DNA of 6,091 nucleotides from Verrucomicrobiales bacterium (GTDB lineage: Bacteria; Verrucomicrobiota; Verrucomicrobiia; Verrucomicrobiales; DEV007). This document shows positions 1 to 6,091 of this stretch, piece by piece; position 1 is the stretch's first letter, and every line of letters begins with the position of its first letter. A program made the position numbers and the translations under genes. The stretch spans positions 1 to 6,091 of the forward strand of contig JACETS010000156.1 in assembly GCA_013911195.1 (NCBI GenBank), read 5' to 3'. The notes beneath the pieces were generated by a model. It was not told the DNA's origin. It made no database searches and saw only the letters and a program-made list of their open reading frames with translations.

Positions 1-2564
1 GTGGTAACAGCATAGTTGAGATGCTTCCCCATATCGTTTCCGCTCAGCTTAACGAGAGTATCAAAAGCTTTCTGAGTTCCTAGCCATGAGCAAGTAAGTG
101 CTGTTTCTAATTTGACGATGCCATCTGGATCTTTTGATGATTCGGAGATTAGTTTCTCGGCAGAATTTATCATACTTTTTGGCCAGTGCCGAATTTGTCT
201 TGCCGCTGCAGCACGGGCCTCAGGCACCTCAGAGTTAATGAGCTCAACTAATAGATCCTCTTTGTGTATTCCAATATTTGCATATATCCAAAGAGCTTCC
301 AACTGATGATGACGATAACCACCAGACTTTGGATTAAGGTTTTCCAGCCAATTTCCGAGCTCCTGTTCGATCTCTTTTACAGAATGTTTTCGAATTTCCT
401 GTTTAGTCCAATATCTAATTCGATACTCCTTTCGTTTGAGATTATCGAGAAGCTGGGTGATCGAAGCGCCTTCAATTTTAGCCGGACTTTTTAGTTTTTT
501 ATTCTTTGCTGTAATTCTCCAAATTCGGCCTGAAACCTTATCTCTCCTCTCATCTCTCAGAGAATATTGTGCATGTCCCTTAATAGGATTATACCAATCG
601 CAAACATAAAGAGCTCCTCTAGGGCCGAAACGTATGTCTACGGGTATGAAGCTGAGGTTTTTTGAGAAAATTATATCAGATTCATATTTTTCCTGCATAT
701 GATCACCCGCATTAATCCAACGATGAAATTCTACCCTGTTGGTAGGTTTATATCTGACTTTCACAAAGCCTCCCTGCATTTCTTTAGGGAAAGTATCCCA
801 GTCGACGAATTCCTGGCCGCAGGTGCCAGAATAGGCCTGTATTCCACTTGGTCTGGGATGTTGGGTAGGGTAGGGGGGATTTGTTGCGTGAAATGTTGAT
901 GCGAAAATAGGATGACTTGCCACATGGTGCCCCCACTTGTCAAAAGTAACGCCCCATGGATTAGTATTTGGATAGCTTCCAAATGTTTGAAGTTTTTGAG
1001 TTTTAGGCTCAAACAAAAACCATCCAGAATTTTTTACTCTTATTGGACCATAAGGAGTTTCAATTTGTGAATTAAGAAAAATCGAATCTCTAAATAGAAG
1101 TTTCCCGTCAGGAGTCCAGACGAAATCGTGAAGAGCATGATGAGAATCTTCACAACCAAAACCTGTCAGCACCCTCGAACGGAAATCCGCTTTACCATCT
1201 CCATCTGTATCCTTAAGGAAAGTGAAATCAGGTTCCTCAGAAACATATACTCCACCATTTCCAAATTCAAAACTCAGAGGAATATGCAGATCATCTGCCC
1301 AGACAGTTGATTTATCCGCTTTACCGTCTCCGTTGGTATCTTCTAAAATCACGATCTTGTCATTAGGTTCCTGACCTGGATAGACGTGAGGGTATGTCGT
1401 TGAGCATGCCACCCATAGTCTTCCTTTTGAATCCCATCTGATTTGAATTGGGCAGGCAATATCTGGGAAATCCTCTTCAGAGGCGAAACAGTTGACTTCA
1501 AATCTAGGATCAATCGTAAATGATTTTAGTTCGTCCTCAGCGCTCATCCATTTGTTACCGCCCCGGCTTTGATTTGTTTCTGGAAGCTCAGGAACATTAG
1601 AATCATCAATTTTGATTTTGGTCTCTTCTCCTTTAGCAATCGACCATATCGACTGATCTCGATTATTGGCCATGATCTCAAAGTTTTTCATTGCTGGCAA
1701 AAAATCTAAATAACCGTATCTACCTTTTCTTCCTCCGGTATAATAGAAAGTATTTAAGGGTCGGTAACGACGGAAGAATTGTTTATTTTTCTCAACGACT
1801 GCAAGTCTCAGTTCTTCGTTTACTGGTTCGGGGCTTTCATTAAAAATTCCTTTAAATAAAGCAGTACTAAAAGCTCGGTAACCTTCCTCGTTTAAGTGAA
1901 CTCCGTTAATAGTTGATCCATCAGGGTAGGGTTTGGAAAAGACATCTACGAATCCAATTTCCTCTGATTCTGCCACTTCACGCATTGCTGAAGTAAAAAG
2001 TGAAAGTCTCTGATTATTCAAATCAGCTGCTGGGACGTTATCTAAATTTTGATTAGGCGTTGGCGATATTAGAATGATTTTGGGTCCTTTTTCGCCGTTA
2101 TAGGCTCGAGTTCTAGTTTGATTGATATATTTTGTAAGCCGAGATTTGAATTCAGGAATCTTTTCTTTACCCGCGAATGATTCGTTGAAACCGAATGCGG
2201 CGAAGATGATATCGGTTTTGTGATGCAATAAATGTTGGTCAGTGTTTGCGAAATTATCCGGCCTCGGTTGGATATCGACTTCGTCTGCGGACCATGAAAA
2301 ATTTCTGATGACTAACTCGTGATTGGGTAAATGGCGCTGGAGAAAAGATTCAAAGTGGCCAAAGTGCTGAGCTCGATCTAGAAGGGTATTACCAACATAT
2401 GCAATTCTTGATCCTTTGGTTATCTGGAGTGGTAGAATAGTTTTTTCAGGTTTTACTTCATTTGGTTTTGCCGACTTATCGGAGTAGAGGCCAAATTCAT
2501 CAAATTCATCGGCCTCTAAAGATTGAAGCAAGATTAATATAAAAAGTGTGAAATATTTTCTCAT
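1..2564 (-). CDS. SGNH-like / PVC-type beta-propeller 'membrane-bound dehydrogenase' protein with HEAT-like region (3' end outside window)
   Basis: A single open frame of 854 codons runs from ATG at 2564 off the left edge, so the C-terminus is missing. An in-frame TAA at 2586-2588 makes this ATG the only conventional start. Residues 1-18 form a signal peptide (MRKYFTLFILILLQSLEA), so the protein is probably exported. Residues 50-240 resemble an SGNH/GDSL domain: block I GNTLLDRAQ (59-66), FGFNESF (124-130), and NGVHLNEEGY (220-229). Residues 350-685 match the Pirellula/Verrucomicrobium-type propeller domain (TIGR02604-like), with DSHHALHDFVWTPDG (473-487), ETPYGP (502-507), NPWGVTFDKWG (535-545) and a late LYVCDWYNP (652-660). 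Two calcium-loop-like motifs lie at 409-417 and 452-460. Residues from about 700 on are helical and HEAT-like (PEARAAAARQIRHWP, 781-795). Known relatives often end in a CxxCH cytochrome c domain, which would lie outside this window. They are annotated as putative dehydrogenases, but the substrate is unknown. The family call is firm; function and haem binding here are inference. Confidence 0.92.
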   Translation of the reverse strand, partial: MRKYFTLFILILLQSLEADEFDEFGLYSDKSAKPNEVKPEKTILPLQITKGSRIAYVGNTLLDRAQHFGHFESFLQRHLPNHELVIRNFSWSADEVDIQPRPDNFANTDQHLLHHKTDIIFAAFGFNESFAGKEKIPEFKSRLTKYINQTRTRAYNGEKGPKIILISPTPNQNLDNVPAADLNNQRLSLFTSAMREVAESEEIGFVDVFSKPYPDGSTINGVHLNEEGYRAFSTALFKGIFNESPEPVNEELRLAVVEKNKQFFRRYRPLNTFYYTGGRKGRYGYLDFLPAMKNFEIMANNRDQSIWSIAKGEETKIKIDDSNVPELPETNQSRGGNKWMSAEDELKSFTIDPRFEVNCFASEEDFPDIACPIQIRWDSKGRLWVACSTTYPHVYPGQEPNDKIVILEDTNGDGKADKSTVWADDLHIPLSFEFGNGGVYVSEEPDFTFLKDTDGDGKADFRSRVLTGFGCEDSHHALHDFVWTPDGKLLFRDSIFLNSQIETPYGPIRVKNSGWFLFEPKTQKLQTFGSYPNTNPWGVTFDKWGHHVASHPIFASTFHATNPPYPTQHPRPSGIQAYSGTCGQEFVDWDTFPKEMQGGFVKVRYKPTNRVEFHRWINAGDHMQEKYESDIIFSKNLSFIPVDIRFGPRGALYVCDWYNPIKGHAQYSLRDERRDKVSGRIWRITAKNKKLKSPAKIEGASITQLLDNLKRKEYRIRYWTKQEIRKHSVKEIEQELGNWLENLNPKSGGYRHHQLEALWIYANIGIHKEDLLVELINSEVPEARAAAARQIRHWPKSMINSAEKLISESSKDPDGIVKLETALTCSWLGTQKAFDTLVKLSGNDMGKHLNYAVT

Positions 2565-2631
2565 GACTATGAGTGTTCTCTTCAGTTAGTTGTCTGAAGG
2601 AATCGAATTGACCTTAGGTTTTATTTTTGAG

Positions 2632-3546
2632 TTATATGGAGTCTTTCAGAGCTTTCTTAGCTGCTGCTTTTTGAATTTTCCAAGCCGCATTCCAAGTTTT
2701 TGTAGTCCTTTTGAAACCATAATCTTCAATGAGCCGCTTATCGAAATCAGGAAGGTGTGCTGCTCCATAAAAAATACCGAGATTTTTTTTACCTTTTTTC
2801 ATTTCACTTTCCATGACTTTGAGAGCTGTTATATTTCTCTCGGCAACCAGGACTGAGCCGTCAGGACCTTCCATTCCGCCAATCATTGATTCTATGTCAT
2901 GGAACTGTCTTCCAAGAGCGAGTTTCATTCCATTAGGTCCTCCTTCGTCATTCAGAAGTTTAAACATTGATGCAAAATTAAACTGTTGTTTGTTTTCACT
3001 GCCGGCTTTTTCTTGGGCCTCAATTGATTTCTCAATCAATGAAAATAAGTTTTCACCTTTAGCTTTTTGTCTTTCTTGAAAGGTTTCCATTGTCATGTCC
3101 GCATGAATAAAGTTTTTCGCGGTGTAATCAATATGATCGAGTTGGAAATCAAGCTTCATCATTCCTCCGATGAGTAGTTGAAAAAATCGCATTGGATTTT
3201 TTTTATTGGCGGTGAGGTCTTCCTTTGTCAGAGGTTTATCAGGGTCACCGCCAACCATTTCATATAGTAGAGAATCGTATTTCTTAAACTGTTCGTTGAA
3301 TTCCTGATAGTATTTTTTATCAGCAATATGAACGACTCCTATAAGTTCGACCTCAACGCCGTCATCATTTATATATTTTGCAGAGGCCGTTTCTAGGGAA
3401 GCGTTAAAATCATTTTCTTTAAATCTAATAAAATCGAGGTTTTCAGATTGTTCACCTTTATTGATCTGTTTGGCTTTTTCGTCTGCAAAAATCGTTAGGG
3501 ATAGAAGGATTGGCAGAAGTAACCAGTAAGTAATCTTTTTAGACAT
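2632..3546 (-). CDS. exported TraB/TIKI/GumN-family protein
   Basis: This encodes 304 residues when started at ATG 3546. That start puts MSKK directly before a hydrophobic stretch and a likely cleavage site after LTIFA (about residue 21). An in-frame TTG at 3585 and an ATG at 3561 would only add up to 13 polar residues in front of the signal peptide, and the TTG lies inside a good -35 element. Hallmarks of the TIKI/TraB/PrgY/GumN superfamily are visible: a first GxxH (GVVH, 70-73), a Glu in LLYEMV (E96), an Arg in AERN (R237), and a second GxxH (GAAH, 261-264) followed by LPDFDKRLIEDYGF. In animal TIKI proteins the paired GxxH motifs are linked to metal-dependent proteolysis; bacterial members are mostly uncharacterised. 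IDYTAKNFIHADM (139-151) is a further conserved-looking patch. The protein is probably periplasmic or membrane-anchored. It lies 67 bp upstream of the propeller gene on the same strand with no terminator between them, suggesting an operon. Protease activity is inference. Confidence 0.88.
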   Translation of the reverse strand: MSKKITYWLLLPILLSLTIFADEKAKQINKGEQSENLDFIRFKENDFNASLETASAKYINDDGVEVELIGVVHIADKKYYQEFNEQFKKYDSLLYEMVGGDPDKPLTKEDLTANKKNPMRFFQLLIGGMMKLDFQLDHIDYTAKNFIHADMTMETFQERQKAKGENLFSLIEKSIEAQEKAGSENKQQFNFASMFKLLNDEGGPNGMKLALGRQFHDIESMIGGMEGPDGSVLVAERNITALKVMESEMKKGKKNLGIFYGAAHLPDFDKRLIEDYGFKRTTKTWNAAWKIQKAAAKKALKDSI

Positions 3547-3556
3547 GATGCTATCA

Positions 3557-3585
3557 ATCATGATGGAATGATAACGATCTGTCAA
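3557..3585 (-). promoter_or_regulatory. candidate sigma70-type promoter for the TraB-family gene
   Basis: Reading on the minus strand, a perfect -35 box TTGACA (3585-3580) is followed by a 17-base spacer and a 4/6 -10 box CATGAT (3562-3557). Transcription would begin near 3550, only a few bases before the ATG at 3546, giving an almost leaderless mRNA. The -35 match and spacing are good and the -10 is weak. This reading also explains why the upstream in-frame TTG is probably not a start codon. Confidence 0.35.
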
Positions 3586-3638
3586 ACCATCCAGGAATCA
3601 TTGGAAATGCTTTATTTTTATAGATTATCGATGGCAAC

Positions 3639-3667
3639 TTGAAGCGGTTTCAATGCTGAGTTATTGT
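3639..3667 (+). promoter_or_regulatory. candidate promoter for the SSP411-type gene
   Basis: TTGAAG (3639-3644, 4/6 match to TTGACA), a 17-base spacer and TATTGT (3662-3667, 4/6 match to TATAAT) lie immediately before the ATG at 3676. Transcription would start about 3674, leaving almost no leader. An AT-rich stretch (3611-3628) lies upstream. The boxes are individually weak; the spacing and position are what support the call. Other -10-like sequences in the AT-rich stretch (for example TATAGA at 3619-3624) lack a suitably spaced -35. Confidence 0.25.
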
Positions 3668-3675
3668 CTCTTCTT

Positions 3676-5847
3676 ATGAAACTCAACCATCTTGTTGTTT
3701 TGGCTTTTGGTTCTTTGAACTACTTTTCATTTCAATCGACCTTTGCAGAAGAAACAACTCAAGTCCCTAAAGTGAGCAACGAAAAAAAGAAACACAAGTT
3801 TACGAATCGTCTAATCAACGAAAAATCACCGTATCTACTTCAACACGCACACAATCCCGTCGATTGGTATCCGTGGGGAGAAGAAGCGTTTGAAGTGGCT
3901 AAGAAAACTCAAAAGCCAATTTTGCTTAGTGTAGGATATTCGACTTGTCATTGGTGCCATGTGATGGAGAGAGAATCTTTTGAAGATGAAGAGATTGCCA
4001 AAATTATGAATGAACATTTTGTTTGTGTTAAATTGGACCGCGAAGAAAGACCGGACGTGGATAAGATTTATATGACGGCAGTCCAGGCTCTTGTTGGTAG
4101 TGGTGGCTGGCCATTAAATGTATTTTTAACTCCTGACTTGAAGCCCTTTTTTGGAGGAACTTACTTCCCTCCAAAAGCGGCTCCTGGAAGGGCCAGTTGG
4201 CCGGATCTCTGTTTAAATATTGCTAAAGTTTGGAAAGAGAAGCGAGAAGGAGTTATTAAGGATGCTAATAATATTGCAGATAAATTAGGAGAGTTTGCCA
4301 ATGAGGGTAAGGGTGAAGGTGGCGTTGTTGGGGCTGAAGATTTCGAAAAAGCATTAGTACAGTTAAAGAGTGAATACGACTCTGCCTATGGAGGATGGGG
4401 ACAAGCTCCTAAGTTTCCTCGACCAAGTCAGCCTATTTTCTTACTTCAATTAGGTAGCAGACTTCAGGATCAGGATGCTATTAGCCAAGTAACCCATACC
4501 TGCAAGAAAATGGCTAACGGAGGCATGTACGATCAACTTGGTGGAGGTTTTTGTCGATATTCAGTAGATGAAAAATGGTTAGTCCCGCATTTTGAGAAAA
4601 TGTTATATGATAATGCACAGCTCATTAACTTGTACCTTGATGCTTATCTTGTGAGTGGTGAAAAGTTTCATGCTAATGTCGTTAAAGATATTTTACGTTA
4701 TATTTTGCGTGATATGACTCACCCTGAAGGAGGGTTTTATTCTGCGGAGGATGCTGATAGTGAGGGTAAAGAGGGTAAGTTTTATTGTTGGACTAAGGAA
4801 GAATTAGAGAAGCTTCTTTCAGATAAAGAGATGGGGGTTGTTATCAAGCATTATGGTATTTCTCGTTCAGGTAATTTTGAGGATCACAGTGATCCCGACC
4901 CTATAAAGAATCAGAATGTACTTAGTATCGTTGATGAAGATTTAAATTTTCAAGAAATACTGCTTCTTCAAACAGCCAAAAAGAAAATGTATGACGAAAG
5001 GGATACAAGGGTCAGACCAGGCTTGGATGATAAAATCCTTACTTCATGGAATGGCCTTATGCTAGGAGCTATTGCACGAGCCTCTGCTGTTTTGGGAGAT
5101 GATTCCTATCTTGCTGCAGCTGAAAAAAATCTCTCCTTTCTTAAGAAAAACATGTGGGATAGTGAAAAGAAAAGGCTCTACCATAGGTGGAGAGATGGTG
5201 CACGCGACGATGCTCAGATATTCGATACCCACGCCTATCTGTTAAGTGGTATTGTGGAATTGTATGGTGTAACTCTTAATACCGAATACTTAGGATTTGC
5301 CATTGAGGTCGCTGATCGAATGATTGATGCCTTTTATGATGATAAAGCAGGAGGATTCTACCAGAGTACTGGAACTAAAGATTTGATTATCCGCTTGAAG
5401 GAAGATTATGACGGTGCTGAACCTTCAGGAAATTCAGTTGGTGTTTTAGCCTTGCTTAAATTAGCGGCAATAACCGGTAAGGAATCCTATAGAGAGGTAG
5501 CAGATAAAACATTATCTTACTTTTCGGGCAGAATGAAATCAATGGCCCTTGCTGTTCCCTACATGGTCAGAGCCGCAGACTTTGCTTCAAAGGAACCAAA
5601 CCGAGTAGTGATTGCAGGATCTGTAAATTCGCCAAAGGCCAAGGAATTAATTCGAGCTGTTCATTCAGTTTATCAGCCGCATAAGGTAATTCTTGGTACT
5701 GATGGACCAATTGAAGAGTTTGCCAAATCGCTTGCTGATGGTGATAAAGGAAATATCGAAGCCTTCTTGTGTAAAGGAAAGCATTGTGAATTACCGACTG
5801 CTGATCCTACTAAACTGCAGGGCTTATTGCTTAAAAAAGAAAAATAA
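3676..5847 (+). CDS. SSP411/YyaL-type thioredoxin-like (DUF255) protein with an export signal
   Basis: This encodes 723 residues from ATG 3676; a TTG at 3664 would add only four residues and is less likely. The N-terminus MKLNHLVVLAFG to STFA (about residue 24) looks like a signal peptide. The thioredoxin-like DUF255 domain follows: RLINEKSPYLLQHAHNPVDW (45-64), the CHWC redox motif (91-94) in STCHWCHVM, LDREERPDVD (120-129), GGWPLNVFLTPD with the likely cis-proline (143-154), and GGTYFPP (160-166). The rest is the six-hairpin alpha/alpha-barrel region of the family, with GGMYDQLGGGFCRYS (282-296), PHFEKMLYDNAQL (304-316), GGFYSAEDADSEG (352-364), DDKILTSWNGLML (451-463) and EPSGNSV (582-588). 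A cysteine pair CKGKHC sits near the C-terminus (699-704). The length is normal for the family (human SPATA20/SSP411, Bacillus YyaL). No biochemical role is established for the family; a thiol-disulfide or carbohydrate-related activity is inferred from the folds. Export is unusual, since the best-known members lack a signal peptide. It is transcribed away from the TraB gene and ends at a hairpin terminator. Confidence 0.93.
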   Translation: MKLNHLVVLAFGSLNYFSFQSTFAEETTQVPKVSNEKKKHKFTNRLINEKSPYLLQHAHNPVDWYPWGEEAFEVAKKTQKPILLSVGYSTCHWCHVMERESFEDEEIAKIMNEHFVCVKLDREERPDVDKIYMTAVQALVGSGGWPLNVFLTPDLKPFFGGTYFPPKAAPGRASWPDLCLNIAKVWKEKREGVIKDANNIADKLGEFANEGKGEGGVVGAEDFEKALVQLKSEYDSAYGGWGQAPKFPRPSQPIFLLQLGSRLQDQDAISQVTHTCKKMANGGMYDQLGGGFCRYSVDEKWLVPHFEKMLYDNAQLINLYLDAYLVSGEKFHANVVKDILRYILRDMTHPEGGFYSAEDADSEGKEGKFYCWTKEELEKLLSDKEMGVVIKHYGISRSGNFEDHSDPDPIKNQNVLSIVDEDLNFQEILLLQTAKKKMYDERDTRVRPGLDDKILTSWNGLMLGAIARASAVLGDDSYLAAAEKNLSFLKKNMWDSEKKRLYHRWRDGARDDAQIFDTHAYLLSGIVELYGVTLNTEYLGFAIEVADRMIDAFYDDKAGGFYQSTGTKDLIIRLKEDYDGAEPSGNSVGVLALLKLAAITGKESYREVADKTLSYFSGRMKSMALAVPYMVRAADFASKEPNRVVIAGSVNSPKAKELIRAVHSVYQPHKVILGTDGPIEEFAKSLADGDKGNIEAFLCKGKHCELPTADPTKLQGLLLKKEK

Positions 5848-5848
5848 A

Positions 5849-5878
5849 AAAGGACCGCAGCCTGAGCTGCGATCCTTT
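5849..5878. terminator. hairpin terminator between convergent genes, probably bidirectional
   Basis: Arms AAAGGACCGCAG (5849-5860) and CTGCGATCCTTT (5867-5878) pair at 11 of 12 positions, with one C/A mismatch, around the six-base loop CCTGAG. The hairpin starts two bases after the stop of the SSP411-type gene and lies 25 bp past the stop of the F5/8-type gene. Read on the minus strand, the hairpin is followed by a strong T-rich run (TCCTTTTTTATTTTTC), so it is a good intrinsic terminator for the F5/8-type gene. On the plus strand the T-tract is shorter and interrupted (TCCTTTCT, then TTTTT at 5886-5890), so termination there may be weaker. Confidence 0.8.
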
Positions 5879-5903
5879 CTAAGAATTTTTATAAGAAGTT
5901 AAT

Positions 5904-6091
5904 TTATTCGGAAGTACCGTAAACTTCAATCTCAACGTAATGATTCATTTCGTTGGCTGTGTTACCATTTGAAAGAAGTCTTACGTAACGGGCCTTCTTA
6001 CCATCAACGTCAAGAATACGTCCATGGTTAGTTTCAACCCAAGCAAGGTCTTTACCGACACCTGCACCTGATGAGTTATCATGATCATTGT
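5904..6091 (-). CDS. C-terminal end of an F5/8 type C (discoidin-like) domain protein (5' part outside window)
   Basis: The last 61 codons of a minus-strand gene are visible, ending at TAA (5904-5906); the start lies beyond the right edge. The translated tail contains NDHDNSSGAG, then ARYVRLLSNGNT and NHYVEIEVYG just before the stop. This matches the final beta-strands of F5/8 type C (galactose-binding/discoidin-like) domains, where the ARYVR and EIEVYG strands are typical. Such domains usually bind carbohydrates or surfaces in secreted proteins, often attached to hydrolases or other modules. What the rest of this protein is cannot be told from the window. Codon choice is noticeably uniform: all four leucines are CTT, six of seven glycines GGT and all three tyrosines TAC, which may mean high expression, though the sample is small. 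It converges on the SSP411-type gene and shares the hairpin between them. Confidence 0.75.
   Translation of the reverse strand, partial: NDHDNSSGAGVGKDLAWVETNHGRILDVDGKKARYVRLLSNGNTANEMNHYVEIEVYGTSE

Noticed and set aside
112..1310. Short open frames of 60-83 codons on both strands in the left part (for example 112-306, 264-494, 699-899, 761-1012, 1128-1310).
   Set aside because: All lie inside the continuous minus-strand propeller-protein frame, have no recognisable domain and no ribosome-binding context; they are overlapping shadows.
2580..2599. Inverted repeat CTTCAG (2580-2585) and CTGAAG (2594-2599) around an 8-base loop in the gap between the two minus-strand genes.
   Set aside because: The stem is only six base pairs and no T-run follows on either strand, so it does not work as a terminator; it may be chance.
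2590..3079. Two plus-strand frames of 88 codons each (2590-2856, 2813-3079).
   Set aside because: They are antisense to the TraB-family gene, whose motifs are clear; the translated sequences are low-quality Phe/Ser-rich strings with no family resemblance.
3546..3585. TTG start at 3585 giving a 317-residue TraB-family protein.
   Set aside because: The extra 13 residues are polar and precede the signal peptide, and the TTG is the first half of a perfect TTGACA -35 box; ATG 3546 is the better start.
3586..3638. Possible operator in the divergent intergenic region (repeated GGAA at 3593-3606 and palindrome ATCGAT at 3627-3632).
   Set aside because: The repeats are too short and asymmetrical to distinguish from chance without comparing related genomes.
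3835..4017. Minus-strand frame of 60 codons within the SSP411-type gene, and a plus-strand frame at 5693-5902 overlapping its end.
   Set aside because: Both are out-of-frame shadows of a well-supported gene; the second also runs through the terminator hairpin.

Overview
The window looks like AT-rich bacterial DNA from the PVC group, most likely Verrucomicrobiota or Lentisphaerota. The strongest pointer is the long minus-strand gene at the left edge. It joins an N-terminal SGNH/GDSL-like domain to a Pirellula/Verrucomicrobium-type 'membrane-bound dehydrogenase' beta-propeller (TIGR02604-like), a combination known mainly from these phyla. A C-terminal F5/8 type C (discoidin-like) tail at the right edge and a secreted TraB/TIKI-type protein fit the same origin. 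No phage, plasmid, insertion sequence, CRISPR, tRNA or rRNA signal was seen.

Layout, left to right. Positions 1-2564 (minus) are one uninterrupted reading frame of 854 codons that runs off the left edge: signal peptide, SGNH-like domain, beta-propeller with two calcium-loop-like motifs, then the start of a HEAT-like helical region. Positions 2632-3546 (minus) encode a 304-residue exported TraB/TIKI/GumN-family protein, 67 bp upstream of the first gene and probably co-transcribed with it. Positions 3547-3675 are a divergent intergenic region with a plausible promoter facing each way. Positions 3676-5847 (plus) encode a 723-residue SSP411/YyaL-type protein (thioredoxin-like DUF255 domain plus an alpha/alpha barrel) with an apparent export signal. 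Positions 5849-5878 form a hairpin terminator lying between convergent genes. Positions 5904-6091 (minus) hold the last 61 codons of a protein ending in an F5/8 type C-like domain. There is no gene-free stretch longer than 130 bp.

Together the genes look like ordinary chromosomal envelope functions. The three proteins whose N-termini are visible all carry signal peptides, and the fourth ends in a domain type usually found outside the cell. I see no clear pathway linking them. The points most worth a second look are the unusual active-site residues of the SGNH-like domain, the exported CHWC thioredoxin-like protein, and the lack of Shine-Dalgarno sequences combined with promoter candidates that sit almost on the start codons. 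I did not find convincing evidence of an undescribed multi-gene system.
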